Part shown: piece by piece, positions 19,383 through 29,561 of the stretch
Layout of the letters: every line of letters starts with the position of its first letter
Position numbering within the stretch: the stretch's first letter is position 1
From: Candidatus Aquirickettsiella gammari
Lineage (GTDB): Bacteria; Pseudomonadota; Gammaproteobacteria; Diplorickettsiales; Diplorickettsiaceae
NCBI GenBank assembly: GCA_002290645.2
Contig: NMOS02000002.1
Location: forward strand, 62,001-126,000
Length of the DNA stretch: 64,000 bases
Reading direction: 5' to 3'
The notes under the pieces: generated by a model
The model's database searches: none
What the model was told of the DNA's origin: nothing
The model's input: the letters and a program-made list of their open reading frames with translations, nothing else
Program-made: the position numbers and the translations under genes

Positions 19383-19970
19383 AGATCCCCCCTTGGAACC
19401 ATTTTCCTTAGATTGCTCACCCTATTTTAGATCCTGCAAAACCTTAAAATGCTAGAGCAGGTCTTATCGCTATTATTTATTCAATTAATTATTGGGATAA
19501 CAGCCATTTTATTTTAAGAAGGCAACCTAGGTACTCAATCGACACTCAGTATGCTTTTAATAGCTCTTTAATCTTATTAAGTTAGACTTTTGATATTGTA
19601 TTATCTGTAATATGGCACTTTTTATAAAATCTTGATGCATAATTCATAAAACCATAATTACTAAATATAGTGTTAATATTTTATCAAATAACTATATGTA
19701 GTGTATATGTATTTTGCTTACATTATTTTATACAAACACGTATAACAACTTTAGCAAAAGATTGCATTATCCACAAGTTTTCAAGTGCTTTTTCACAGCT
19801 TATACAACAAGTTACGCACCGATAAGAAAAATATCGGTTTCAATATTCTTATCTGAAATTAAGAAAATAAAAACAAAAAATTGAACCGTGAAAAATTTTG
19901 TGCTTAAGAAAAATACGCATAAGGAGTAGCAAAAACCTATTGAACACGCTTAAAAAAACTGGCAACTTTG
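19383..19970. other. AT-rich intergenic stretch with a DnaA box and small inverted repeats
   Basis: There is no gene here that I can support on either strand. It is very AT-rich. A perfect consensus DnaA box, TTATCCACA, lies at 19767-19775. Nearby are a 6-bp hairpin (ACCGAT 19818-19823 with ATCGGT 19833-19838) and an inverted pair GATAAGAA (19821-19828) and TTCTTATC (19846-19853). It begins upstream of the 85-aa gene and ends at mreD. I see no cluster of DnaA boxes, so there is no proof of an origin. Confidence 0.6.
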
Positions 19971-20456
19971 CTAATGACGCGCATCTAAAGGATTTATTCT
20001 AAGCACATTACCCATCAGTGGCCATACTAAAGCGCTCACTAATAAAGAGATCCAAATCCAGCGTAGATCAACGGGGAAACCAAGCCATGCTTGTATCCAA
20101 ATAAGCACGCCTTGGTAGCTCGTTAAAACGAGCAAAATAAATAATATTTGTTGTAGTAAGGGAAACATGCGAAATTGCAAATGAAAACGATAAGCTAAAA
20201 AAGTAACGACACACAATGCTAAACTATGTTCGCCTAAACAACTACCATATAAAACATCAATCAATAATCCCAATATCCACGCTAAAGTAAAATGTATATG
20301 CTCCGGCAATACCATAATCCAGTAAATTAAAATCAAGGGCAGCCATAATGGATAAAACAACGCTAAAGTAGCTGGCAACGGAATAATATTTAATACGATT
20401 GCCGAAAAAAAACTAGCGGCGACCAAACATAAAGTAGAAAAGTAAAGTGGTTTCAC
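19971..20456 (-). CDS. mreD: Rod-shape protein MreD
   Basis: MreD is an inner-membrane protein of the elongasome, working with MreB, MreC, RodA and PBP2 to keep rod shape. I place the start at the GTG at 20456, giving 161 aa, close to the usual 162; the longer in-frame start would overlap mreC by 62 bp and add a basic extension. The protein begins MKPLYFSTLCLVAASFF and has five hydrophobic segments, with the conserved LPEHIHFTLAWILGLLIDVLYG around the middle. It follows mreC by about 10 bp. The family identity is clear from composition and gene order, as MreD conservation is generally low. Confidence 0.9.
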   Translation of the reverse strand: MKPLYFSTLCLVAASFFSAIVLNIIPLPATLALFYPLWLPLILIYWIMVLPEHIHFTLAWILGLLIDVLYGSCLGEHSLALCVVTFLAYRFHLQFRMFPLLQQILFILLVLTSYQGVLIWIQAWLGFPVDLRWIWISLLVSALVWPLMGNVLRINPLDARH

Positions 20457-20466
20457 ACGGCATGCC

Positions 20467-21357
20467 CTACTGTTTAACAGGATGAAGAGGCGTTTTAATC
20501 GCTTTCTTCGCGGAGACGGTTTTTTCAACCGCTGGGTTCGCGGGCCAAATTAATAAAACCGGTCGGTTTCGATTCAACTGCGCGCTTGGATCTACTTCTA
20601 CACTGGCAAATTGAGTCGCCACATTCGTATTCAGGACACTCACCACGCCGACAGGATAACCGGCAGGATAACGCCCACCTAAGCCTGAGGTCACTAAAAG
20701 ATCATTGACTTTGATATCGACTGTGCTAGGAATATCTTTTAATAGCAGCTTAGCAAGACGTCCTCGCCCCACTAAAATACCTCGTGCATCACTACGCACA
20801 TCCTGGACAGGAATTGCACTGCGAAAATCAGTGAGTAACAGCACGCGACTGCTTAACAGATTAATACTGATGACTTGACCCATCACGCCGTTGGCGTCTA
20901 GAACAGGTTGTCCTACTTTAACGCCATCTGATTGCCCTTTATCCAGTATCACTTCGTTAAGTAAAGGATCCGCATTGACTAATAACAATCGGGCTAATTG
21001 AAAACGCTGTTTTTTCAGATGTTCAGTTGCCGCTAACAATTGACTCAATTGTCTATTTTCACTCTCTAGCGCGGCAAAGCGTTGTAATTTAGCCTGCAAT
21101 AAGACTTGCTGGGTACGAAGCATGGCATTTTCAGATTGTATTTTTTTTCGTGTGACCAGATTATTGCTGACTTGATGAAATAATTGTATCGGAGCATCTA
21201 TGACGTATTGCAAAGGGGCTACTGCGTTATTTAAAAAACGACGCACTGAAGATAAATAATGGTGATAGTCTAATAGGATAAGTACCAGTGATAAAATAAC
21301 AAAAAAACCCAGACGTAAACCTAAAGAGGTTTTTCCACGATTAAATAATAGTTTAAT
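20467..21357 (-). CDS. mreC: Cell-shape protein MreC (probable ATT start codon)
   Basis: MreC is a bitopic periplasmic protein that links MreB to the peptidoglycan elongation machinery. The region after residue 40 shows the family's coiled coil (IQSENAMLRTQQVLLQAKLQRF) and beta domain (DVRSDARGILVGRG, GGRYPAGYPVGVV). ATG/GTG-only starts begin at a GTG at 21246 and lose the membrane anchor. The frame remains open upstream and encodes KLLFNRGKTSLGLRLG and a transmembrane helix, exactly the normal MreC N-terminus, from an ATT at 21357. AGGGA lies six bases before that ATT and a stop three codons before it, so no conventional start exists. The protein is then 296 aa; E. coli MreC is longer. Confidence 0.88.
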   Translation of the reverse strand: MKLLFNRGKTSLGLRLGFFVILSLVLILLDYHHYLSSVRRFLNNAVAPLQYVIDAPIQLFHQVSNNLVTRKKIQSENAMLRTQQVLLQAKLQRFAALESENRQLSQLLAATEHLKKQRFQLARLLLVNADPLLNEVILDKGQSDGVKVGQPVLDANGVMGQVISINLLSSRVLLLTDFRSAIPVQDVRSDARGILVGRGRLAKLLLKDIPSTVDIKVNDLLVTSGLGGRYPAGYPVGVVSVLNTNVATQFASVEVDPSAQLNRNRPVLLIWPANPAVEKTVSAKKAIKTPLHPVKQ

Positions 21358-21369
21358 AGCGCTTCCCTA

Positions 21370-22422
<1,053 letters not shown>

Positions 22423-22645
22423 CTACGTATGAGCATTTATCTACACAATATAGTGTGCACTTAAGCACTTTAGCAAATATGGAAGATTTTATGCAAGCAA
22501 GCTGACAAGATGTCTAAAATTTAAAATCGCACCGACACGATATCTTAGTGTTATATTAGCTGCTTAGTATGCCTTGAGCTTATGGCTAAGGCTTTAAGTG
22601 ATACCCTGCTCACTGAGTAAAACAAGAACACCTTAAATTTTCAGG

Positions 22646-22675
22646 TTCGCAAATTTAGGTGTAGATAGGTATAAT
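22646..22675 (+). promoter_or_regulatory. Probable sigma-70 promoter of the gatCAB operon
   Basis: A perfect -10 TATAAT at 22670-22675 has a weak -35-like TTCGCA at 22646-22651, at 18-bp spacing. It lies 42 bp upstream of gatC. The match at -35 is only four of six. Confidence 0.5.
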
Positions 22676-22717
22676 GCGCAGCTTTTTACGGCGCTTAAAT
22701 TTGGAGTTCTGCTAACT

Positions 22718-23005
22718 ATGGTGCTTACCCTTGAAGATGTCAATAAAATCGCTGATCTCGCTAGAATAAAAATCGATACGGAGGAAGCGACACGCTATTT
22801 AAAAAGCTTGAAAGATATTTTCCAGCTAGCCAGTCAAATGGATGCCGTAGATACTACCCACATACCCGCGGTTGCTCATCCTTTTGGCATCACACAACGC
22901 TTACGTGCTGATAAAATCACTGAAGTGGTTCCAGGAAATGATCTACAGCAACTCACTGAACACACTCAGGCAGGTCTTTACTGTGTGCCCCCTGTTATAG
23001 AATAA
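22718..23005 (+). CDS. gatC: Glu-tRNA(Gln)/Asp-tRNA(Asn) amidotransferase subunit GatC
   Basis: GatC is the small linker subunit of the GatCAB complex, which converts misacylated Glu-tRNA(Gln) and/or Asp-tRNA(Asn) to the amidated form. The 95 aa show the usual N-terminal helix (VLTLEDVNKIADLARIKID) and the C-terminal MDAVDTTHIPAVAHPFG-like wrap around GatA. It is the first gene of a plus-strand series and is followed by gatA after 18 bp. Its start matches the family's usual N-terminus. Presence of the complex implies indirect charging of Gln and/or Asn tRNAs in this organism. Confidence 0.95.
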   Translation: MVLTLEDVNKIADLARIKIDTEEATRYLKSLKDIFQLASQMDAVDTTHIPAVAHPFGITQRLRADKITEVVPGNDLQQLTEHTQAGLYCVPPVIE

Positions 23006-23023
23006 CCCGAGAGATTAACTAAT

Positions 23024-24481
23024 ATGCATAACCATACGCTCACTGAGTTATCTTGCGCACTGAAAGCAAAAAAAGTATCTAGCACTGAACTAACCCAACA
23101 TTTTCTCGATCGCATCAGTCAATATGATACGCACTTAAATAGTTTTATTACCATCACACCCGCTTTAGCCTTGCAACAAGCAAAACAAGCGGATTTACAA
23201 TATCAAAAGGCAACGGCCGGGCCTCTGACGGGCATCCCTTTTGCCCATAAAGACATCTTTTGTACATCAGGCATAAAAACCAGCTGCGCCTCTAAGATGC
23301 TCGACAATTTTATCGCCCCTTACGATGCAACGCTGGTCAATCGTTTGAATCAAGCCGGAACTGTGTTGCTAGGGAAAACCAACATGGATGAATTTGCCAT
23401 GGGCTCATCCAATGAAAACAGTTTTTATGGTCCGGTAAAAAATCCCTGGGATATCGAGCGCGTACCGGGCGGTTCCTCCGGCGGCTCCAGTGCAGCCGTT
23501 GCGGCGCGATTAACCCCTGCGGCAACAGGTACCGACACCGGGGGCTCGATAAGACAACCGGCTGCGTTTTGTAATCTGACTGGACTTAAACCGACTTATG
23601 GTCGTGTTTCGCGCTTTGGCCTGGTCGCATTTGCCTCCAGCTTAGATCAAGCCGGTCCAATGACGCAAACCGCTGCAGATGCGGCACTTTTAATGAATAC
23701 AATGGCCGGTTTTGATGAAAAAGATTCATCTAGTATCGATCGAGCGGTGCCTGATTACACACTGACACTCAATGATTCACTAGAAGGCCTAAAAATTGGC
23801 TTACCCGAAGAATATTTTTCCCAAGACCTTGATAATAAAGTGGCCGCTAGCATGCAAGCGGCCGTTAAGCTTTATGAAAAATTAGGCGCCAAAGTAAGTA
23901 GGGTCAGTTTACCCAATTGTCATTTGGTAGTGCCTCTTTACTACATCATTGCATCAGCGGAATGTTCCTCTAATCTAGCGCGTTATGATGGGGTACGATT
24001 TGGCTATCGTTGTAGCCATCCTACTGATTTAAAAGACCTATATGAAAGAACCCGCGGCGAAGGATTCGGTAGAGAAGTAAAACGTCGACTTTTGATGGGA
24101 ACTTATGTTTTGTCAGCCGGTGCTTATGATGCTTATTATGTTAAAGCGCAAAAAATTCGTGCTTTATTAATCCAAGAATTTAAAGATGCTTTCCGACAAG
24201 TAGATATTTTATTAGGACCTACCACACCGACTACCGCATTCAAGCTAGGTGAAAAAATCAACGATCCTGTCAGCATGTATCTATCCGATATTTATACCAT
24301 TGCTATCAATCTAGCCGGTTTACCCGCTATTTCGATTCCAGCTGGGTTCATCGATGGGCTTCCCCTTGGGATGCAACTTATTGGTCGCCCTTTTACCGAA
24401 GCAAAATTACTCAATGCGGCACATCGTTATCAACAAGTCACTGATTGGCATAAAAAATTACCTGAGGATTTCAAACTATGA
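23024..24481 (+). CDS. gatA: Glu-tRNA(Gln) amidotransferase subunit A
   Basis: GatA is the amidase subunit that releases ammonia from glutamine for the GatB site. The 485 aa carry the amidase signature: catalytic Lys in PFAHKDIFC near residue 79, cis-Ser and nucleophilic Ser in the glycine/serine-rich [13 protein letters not shown] and [15 protein letters not shown]. The C-terminus contains [15 protein letters not shown] and PLGMQLIG, typical of GatA. The stop overlaps the gatB start by 4 bp (ATGA), indicating coupled translation. There is no sign of truncation. Confidence 0.98.
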   Translation: MHNHTLTELSCALKAKKVSSTELTQHFLDRISQYDTHLNSFITITPALALQQAKQADLQYQKATAGPLTGIPFAHKDIFCTSGIKTSCASKMLDNFIAPYDATLVNRLNQAGTVLLGKTNMDEFAMGSSNENSFYGPVKNPWDIERVPGGSSGGSSAAVAARLTPAATGTDTGGSIRQPAAFCNLTGLKPTYGRVSRFGLVAFASSLDQAGPMTQTAADAALLMNTMAGFDEKDSSSIDRAVPDYTLTLNDSLEGLKIGLPEEYFSQDLDNKVAASMQAAVKLYEKLGAKVSRVSLPNCHLVVPLYYIIASAECSSNLARYDGVRFGYRCSHPTDLKDLYERTRGEGFGREVKRRLLMGTYVLSAGAYDAYYVKAQKIRALLIQEFKDAFRQVDILLGPTTPTTAFKLGEKINDPVSMYLSDIYTIAINLAGLPAISIPAGFIDGLPLGMQLIGRPFTEAKLLNAAHRYQQVTDWHKKLPEDFKL

Positions 24482-25956
24482 CCTCGACTGTCGCTAAAAA
24501 TCCAATACCAAACAGTCAAGCCGATCAATGGGAGTCCGTTATAGGATTGGAAGTTCATGTTCAACTATTAACTCAATCTAAGCTTTTTTCCGGCGCTGCA
24601 ACCGCTTATGGTGCGGCACCTAATACACAAGCTTGTGCTATTGATTTAGCCTTGCCGGGTGTCCTTCCGGTATTAAATGCCGAGGCTGTCAACATGGCGA
24701 TTAAATTTGGCTTGAGTATTCAGGCCGATATTCCCCACGAGTCTATTTTTTCGCGCAAAAATTATTTTTACCCTGATTTACCTAAAGGTTATCAAATCAG
24801 TCAACATGAAAAACCGATTGTAGGGCGTGGACATTTAACGATAGCGCTGGAAAGTGGCGAGCAGAAAACGATTCACATTCTACGTGCACATTTAGAAGAA
24901 GATGCCGGTAAATCATTGCATGAAGGACTCGAGAACATGAGTGGTATCGATCTTAATCGTGCGGGTACCCCTTTGTTAGAAATTGTTTCGGAACCCGATT
25001 TGCGCTCGGCAAAAGAAACGGTTATTTATCTTAAAACACTGCATACGCTGATCCGTTATTTAGCTATTTCAGATGGAAATCTACAAGAAGGTTCTTTTCG
25101 TTGTGATGCGAATGTTTCAGTCCGTAAAAAAAATCAATCACGGCTCGGAACCCGAGTAGAAATTAAAAATTTAAATTCATTTCGCTTTATTGAAAAAGCC
25201 ATTGAATACGAAATTGAACGCCAAATTAACGTCTTAACCGATGGCGGAACCATTCACCAAGAAACGCGCTTATATGATACTGATAAACAAGAAACTCGCC
25301 CGATGCGTAGTAAAGAAGATGCTAATGATTATCGTTATTTTACCGATCCGGATCTGTGTCCTGTTGTCATAGACGTTGAGTTTGTAGAAAAGCTCTATCA
25401 AACCTTACCGGAATTACCACAGAAAAAACAAGCACGTTTCCAAGAAGAATACCAACTTAGCGCTTACGATGCGAGCTTACTAACCAGTACACGCGATTTA
25501 GCCGATTATTTTGAATGGATTGTCAAAGAAAAAGTTCCCGCTAAATTAGCGGCCAATTGGATCATGGGCGAACTAGCCGCCGCTTTAAATAAATCAAATT
25601 TGCCGATCACGGCCTCTCCTGTCAGCGCCGAACGACTCGCTGGTTTGTTGCAACGAGTTGCCGATAATACTATTTCCAGCAAAATAGCCAAGGATATATT
25701 TGAAAGATTGTGGGATAGTAAAAAAACCTGCGATGAAATTATTCGTGAACAAAACCTAACCCAAGTGACTGATCAAGCCGCAATAATAAAAATTATTGAT
25801 GACGTGTTAATCAAATATCCCGCTCAATTAGCCGATTATAAAGCGGGGAAAGATAAATTATTTGGTTTCTTTGTCGGTCAAGTTATGAAAGCATCGGGCG
25901 GCAAAATCAATCCACAACAACTAAATAGCCTGTTAAAAGAAAAACTCGATCATTAG
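24478..25956 (+). CDS. gatB: Glu-tRNA(Gln)/Asp-tRNA(Asn) amidotransferase subunit B
   Basis: GatB phosphorylates the mischarged Glu or Asp and transfers ammonia from GatA to it. The 492 aa have the N-terminal kinase core ([19 protein letters not shown]) with a conserved [13 protein letters not shown] and HLEEDAGKS, and C-terminal helical and YqeY-like tails ([17 protein letters not shown]). It overlaps gatA by 4 bp. The usual Cys-based zinc positions are not obvious, as in many gammaproteobacterial members. miaB starts 9 bp downstream, so the operon continues. Confidence 0.98.
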   Translation: MTSTVAKNPIPNSQADQWESVIGLEVHVQLLTQSKLFSGAATAYGAAPNTQACAIDLALPGVLPVLNAEAVNMAIKFGLSIQADIPHESIFSRKNYFYPDLPKGYQISQHEKPIVGRGHLTIALESGEQKTIHILRAHLEEDAGKSLHEGLENMSGIDLNRAGTPLLEIVSEPDLRSAKETVIYLKTLHTLIRYLAISDGNLQEGSFRCDANVSVRKKNQSRLGTRVEIKNLNSFRFIEKAIEYEIERQINVLTDGGTIHQETRLYDTDKQETRPMRSKEDANDYRYFTDPDLCPVVIDVEFVEKLYQTLPELPQKKQARFQEEYQLSAYDASLLTSTRDLADYFEWIVKEKVPAKLAANWIMGELAAALNKSNLPITASPVSAERLAGLLQRVADNTISSKIAKDIFERLWDSKKTCDEIIREQNLTQVTDQAAIIKIIDDVLIKYPAQLADYKAGKDKLFGFFVGQVMKASGGKINPQQLNSLLKEKLDH

Positions 25957-25965
25957 AAAAAAATT

Positions 25966-27294
25966 ATGTTACAAAAACTCTATATCGAAACGCATGGTTG
26001 TCAAATGAATGAGTATGATTCGGCCAGCCTACATAATCTTTTACGTCATTCCCACGGTTTAAGCTTAACGCAAAATCCCGCTGAAGCCGATGTTATTTTA
26101 TTGAATACCTGTTCTATCCGCGAAAAAGCGCAAGAAAAAGTTTTTTCACAATTAGGCCAATGGCGCAAAATAAAAGCGGTGCGTCCAGAGGTTATTATTG
26201 CTGTCGGCGGTTGTGTTGCCAGTCAAGAAGGTGCGAGCATTCAGCAACGTGCACCTTTTGTAGACATCGTATTTGGCCCGCAAACCTTGCATCGACTCCC
26301 TGAGATGATCGAGCAAGTGTTAGCGCAAAAAAAATCGGTAGTTGATATTTCCTTTCCAGAAATTGAGAAATTTGATTACCTGCCTGCCCCACGCACTGAA
26401 GGGGTACGTGCTTTGGTTTCTATCATGGAAGGCTGTAACAAATATTGTAGTTTTTGTGTCGTGCCTTATACCCGTGGCGAAGAAATTAGCCGGCCTTTGG
26501 ATGATGTCCTGGCAGAAATTGTACAGCTTAGTGAATTAGGGGTACGTGAAATTACTTTATTAGGTCAAAATGTTAACGACTATCAAGGTGCGCGTCATGA
26601 AGGTGGCAAGGCTGATCTCGCCGATCTGATTCGATATATCGCTGCTTTAGAAGATATAATACGGATTCGATTTACCACCTCTCATCCCTTGGCCTTTTCA
26701 AAGCGTTTAATTCAAGCCTATGCTGATGTACCTAAATTAGCAGATCATTTGCATTTACCGGTACAAAGCGGCTCAGATCGCATCTTAGCCGCCATGAAAC
26801 GTGGCTACACTGTACTCGAATTTAAATCTAAAATTCGTGCATTGCGTAAAGTTCGGCCCCACATCGCTATCTCTTCCGACTTTATCGTTGGTTTTCCGGG
26901 AGAAACCGATGCGGATTTCCAAGCCACACTCGATTTAGTGGAATCGATGGGCTTTGATAACTCATTTAGCTTTATTTATAGTCGCCGCCCTGGCACCCCG
27001 GCGGCAGAACTCGCCGATGAGGTATCACTGAGCGTAAAAAAACAACGTTTACAGATTCTACAAAATCTCCTAGTATTTCAAGGACAGGCCTTAAGTAAAA
27101 AAATGTGCGCTTGCGTTTATCCAATCTTGGTTGAAGGCCCCTCTAAAAAAAATAAGCATGAATTGCAAGGGCGTACTGAAAATAACCGTGTCGTTAACTT
27201 CAAAGGAGACGTACACTTAATAGGACAGTTAGTTCCTATTACAATTACTGACGTGTTAAGAAATTCTTTACGCGGAGAATTAATAGTCAATTGA
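25966..27294 (+). CDS. miaB: tRNA-2-methylthio-N6-isopentenyladenosine synthase MiaB
   Basis: MiaB is a radical-SAM methylthiotransferase that makes ms2i6A37 in tRNAs. The 442 aa contain the N-terminal UPF0004 cluster cysteines ([26 protein letters not shown]), the radical-SAM CxxxCxxC in [15 protein letters not shown] near residue 157, and a C-terminal TRAM domain ([19 protein letters not shown]). It is at the usual length (E. coli 474) and complete. Its stop overlaps the TTG start of the phoH-like gene by 4 bp, in the miaB-ybeZ-ybeY-ybeX order known from many gammaproteobacteria. Confidence 0.97.
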   Translation: MLQKLYIETHGCQMNEYDSASLHNLLRHSHGLSLTQNPAEADVILLNTCSIREKAQEKVFSQLGQWRKIKAVRPEVIIAVGGCVASQEGASIQQRAPFVDIVFGPQTLHRLPEMIEQVLAQKKSVVDISFPEIEKFDYLPAPRTEGVRALVSIMEGCNKYCSFCVVPYTRGEEISRPLDDVLAEIVQLSELGVREITLLGQNVNDYQGARHEGGKADLADLIRYIAALEDIIRIRFTTSHPLAFSKRLIQAYADVPKLADHLHLPVQSGSDRILAAMKRGYTVLEFKSKIRALRKVRPHIAISSDFIVGFPGETDADFQATLDLVESMGFDNSFSFIYSRRPGTPAAELADEVSLSVKKQRLQILQNLLVFQGQALSKKMCACVYPILVEGPSKKNKHELQGRTENNRVVNFKGDVHLIGQLVPITITDVLRNSLRGELIVN

Positions 27295-28271
27295 ATACTC
27301 AAGCTTATACCTTTCAACTTATACCCGAAGATAACCACCGTTTAGCCAATCTTTGCGGTCCATTTGATCAGCACTTACGCCAAATTGAACAAAAATTAAA
27401 TGTTTGTATTTACAATCGAGGTCATGATTTTCAAATTAATGGCCCTCCCCCAGCAGTAGAAGTCGCTGCCAAGGTATTACATCATCTTTATGCCGAAACA
27501 GGAACTAAAAAAGCCAGCATCACTTCAACCAGCATCCATCTAGTATTACAAACAGCACAAACTGATCCGAGCATGACACTCGAGATACCTGAAACCCCTG
27601 GCATCGTCATACACACTAAACGTGGCCTTATCAAACCTCACAGTCCAAACCAGGGACTTTATATCAATCGTATTTTATCGCATGACATTAATTTTGGTCT
27701 AGGTCCGGCGGGAACCGGTAAAACTTATTTAGCCGTAGCCTGCGCGTTATCTGCTTTAGAAAAAGAGCAAATAAGTCGTGTTGTGCTCGTTAGACCTGCC
27801 GTTGAAGCCGGTGAAAAATTAGGTTTTCTACCCGGTGATTTCTCGCAAAAACTGGATCCTTATTTTCGCCCACTCTACGATGCCTTGAATGACATGCTAG
27901 GTTTTGAACTCGTCATGCAACTGGTAGAGCAGCATATTATTGAAGTGGTTCCTTTAGCTTATATGCGCGGTCGTACGCTAAATGATGCTTTTATTATTTT
28001 AGATGAAGCGCAAAATACCACTAAAGAACAAATGAAAATGTTTTTAACCCGTATTGGCTTTAATTCTAAAGTAGTTGTCAGTGGTGATGCGACGCAAACC
28101 GATTTGCCGCGCGGTCTAGAATCGGGCTTATGTCACTGTTTAAATATTTTAAAAGAAGTAAAGGGTATCAGCTTTACTGAATTTGAAATGCAAGATATTG
28201 TCCGGCATACTCTGGTACAAGCGATACTACAAGCCTATGCGCAACACGAAAACCCCAAAAAAGCGCCCTAA
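27291..28271 (+). CDS. ybeZ: PhoH-like ATPase (YbeZ)
   Basis: YbeZ/PhoH is a cytosolic RNA-linked ATPase associated with the YbeY endoribonuclease. The 326-aa product has Walker [15 protein letters not shown] near residue 142, a [19 protein letters not shown] Walker B-type block and [14 protein letters not shown], all family hallmarks. The start is probably TTG at 27291, overlapping the miaB stop; no ATG occurs nearby in this frame. An N-terminal KH-like region precedes the ATPase. The following ybeY gene starts within its 3' end. Confidence 0.93.
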   Translation: MNTQAYTFQLIPEDNHRLANLCGPFDQHLRQIEQKLNVCIYNRGHDFQINGPPPAVEVAAKVLHHLYAETGTKKASITSTSIHLVLQTAQTDPSMTLEIPETPGIVIHTKRGLIKPHSPNQGLYINRILSHDINFGLGPAGTGKTYLAVACALSALEKEQISRVVLVRPAVEAGEKLGFLPGDFSQKLDPYFRPLYDALNDMLGFELVMQLVEQHIIEVVPLAYMRGRTLNDAFIILDEAQNTTKEQMKMFLTRIGFNSKVVVSGDATQTDLPRGLESGLCHCLNILKEVKGISFTEFEMQDIVRHTLVQAILQAYAQHENPKKAP

Positions 28272-28710
28272 AATTACCGTGCAAACCATTGCAAGTAACA
28301 CTTTCATTCCGAGTCGTTATTTTTTACAGCAATGGGTCAATAAAGCCTTATCTCATCACGCCACACACAGCCAAGTGAATATTCGGGTTGTTAACAAAAA
28401 AGAAAGTACCCAGTTGAATCATACTTATCGACATAAAAAAGGTCCTACTAACATTTTATCCTTTTCCTTTGAACCGCCACCGGGGGTTAGGTCGCCCTTT
28501 TTAGGTGATTTAGTGATTTGTGCTGCACTGGTCAATCAAGAAGCAAAACAACAACAAAAAACTCACTTAGCGCATTGGGCACACCTGGTCATTCATGGTT
28601 GTTTACACTTACTCGGTTATGATCATCATAATGACAAAGAAGCCAAGCGCATGGAAAGCCGCGAAATTCAATTATTAGAGGACTTAGGTTATGAAAATCC
28701 CTACATCTGA
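28237..28710 (+). CDS. ybeY: Endoribonuclease YbeY
   Basis: YbeY is a zinc-dependent single-strand endoribonuclease needed for 16S rRNA 3' maturation and ribosome quality control. I start it at ATG 28237, which gives 157 aa, close to the usual 155; an earlier start at 28183 lies deep in ybeZ. The metal motif HGCLHLLGYDHHND has the HxxxHxxxxxH arrangement. NILSFSFEPPPG and LGDLVICAALV are typical internal blocks. It overlaps ybeZ upstream and corC downstream, so the three are translated as a coupled set. Confidence 0.95.
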   Translation: MRNTKTPKKRPKITVQTIASNTFIPSRYFLQQWVNKALSHHATHSQVNIRVVNKKESTQLNHTYRHKKGPTNILSFSFEPPPGVRSPFLGDLVICAALVNQEAKQQQKTHLAHWAHLVIHGCLHLLGYDHHNDKEAKRMESREIQLLEDLGYENPYI

Positions 28711-29548
28711 CGATAAAAATACGATAAAAAAAAATCGTCAGCCCTGGCTAATGCGTGTACACCAGGCTTTGCGGCACGGACCTAAGGATAGAAAACAATT
28801 AATTGAATTACTACAGCTGGCCAAACAACGTAATTTACTCAATGCTCAAGCACTGAAAATGCTAGAGGGGGTATTGCAAATATCCGACATACACGTCAGA
28901 AATATTATGGTACCTCATGCCAAAATAACGGTTATCTCTGAAAACGCCAATTTAACCGAACTATTACCTATCGTGATAGAATCGGGACATTCGCGTTTCC
29001 CAGTAATTAATGAGGCACGACGTGTCATTGGCTTATTACTGGCTAAGGATTTGCTTAAATACAATCCTCTCGCACATCAAAATACATTCGATATCCGCGA
29101 CATCATCCGGCCGGCTGTTTTTATACCCGAGAGTAAACGCCTAGATAGTTTACTGGAAGAATTTCAACATAAACATTATCACATGGCTATCGTCGTTGAC
29201 GAATATGGTGCGGTATCAGGTTTGGTCACGATTGAGGACGTATTGGAAGAAATCGTAGGTGAGATTGAAGATGAATACGATGCCAACAATGAAGTTTTTG
29301 TACAAGAGCAAAATCCCAATCAATTTATTGTAAAAGCCATGATGCCGATTGAAGCCTTTAACATCTTTTTTAATTCGCACCTAACAACCGAGCAATTTGA
29401 TACGATTGGTGGGGTTATCGCGAATCGATTCGGTTACCTACCAAAACGTGGTGCAAGTATCACGCTAGCGCCTTTTCGCTTTAAAGTATTGCGGGCTGAT
29501 AATCGTCTGATTCGGCTATTACAAGTAAATATTGAAAAACCTAATTAA
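28691..29548 (+). CDS. corC: CorC/YbeX family CBS-domain protein
   Basis: CorC/YbeX has two CBS domains and a C-terminal CorC_HlyC domain and is linked to Mg/Co efflux and, in E. coli, to ribosome metabolism. The 285 aa have a basic N-terminus, CBS1 from about residue 70 (VRNIMVPHAKITVISENANL) and CBS2 including MAIVVDEYGAVSGLVTIEDVLEEIVGEIEDE split across the family motif. The C-terminal domain has FDTIGGVIANRFGYLPKRG. It overlaps ybeY by 20 bp. In E. coli lnt follows; here it is replaced by the interrupted aldehyde dehydrogenase gene 14 bp later. Confidence 0.95.
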   Translation: MKIPTSDDKNTIKKNRQPWLMRVHQALRHGPKDRKQLIELLQLAKQRNLLNAQALKMLEGVLQISDIHVRNIMVPHAKITVISENANLTELLPIVIESGHSRFPVINEARRVIGLLLAKDLLKYNPLAHQNTFDIRDIIRPAVFIPESKRLDSLLEEFQHKHYHMAIVVDEYGAVSGLVTIEDVLEEIVGEIEDEYDANNEVFVQEQNPNQFIVKAMMPIEAFNIFFNSHLTTEQFDTIGGVIANRFGYLPKRGASITLAPFRFKVLRADNRLIRLLQVNIEKPN

Positions 29549-29561
29549 AGTATCTTTTTGT

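Noticed and set aside
19383-19970. Chromosome origin
   Set aside because: Only one clear DnaA box is seen, and no dnaA, dnaN, gidA or rpmH lies nearby; kept as a single-site observation.
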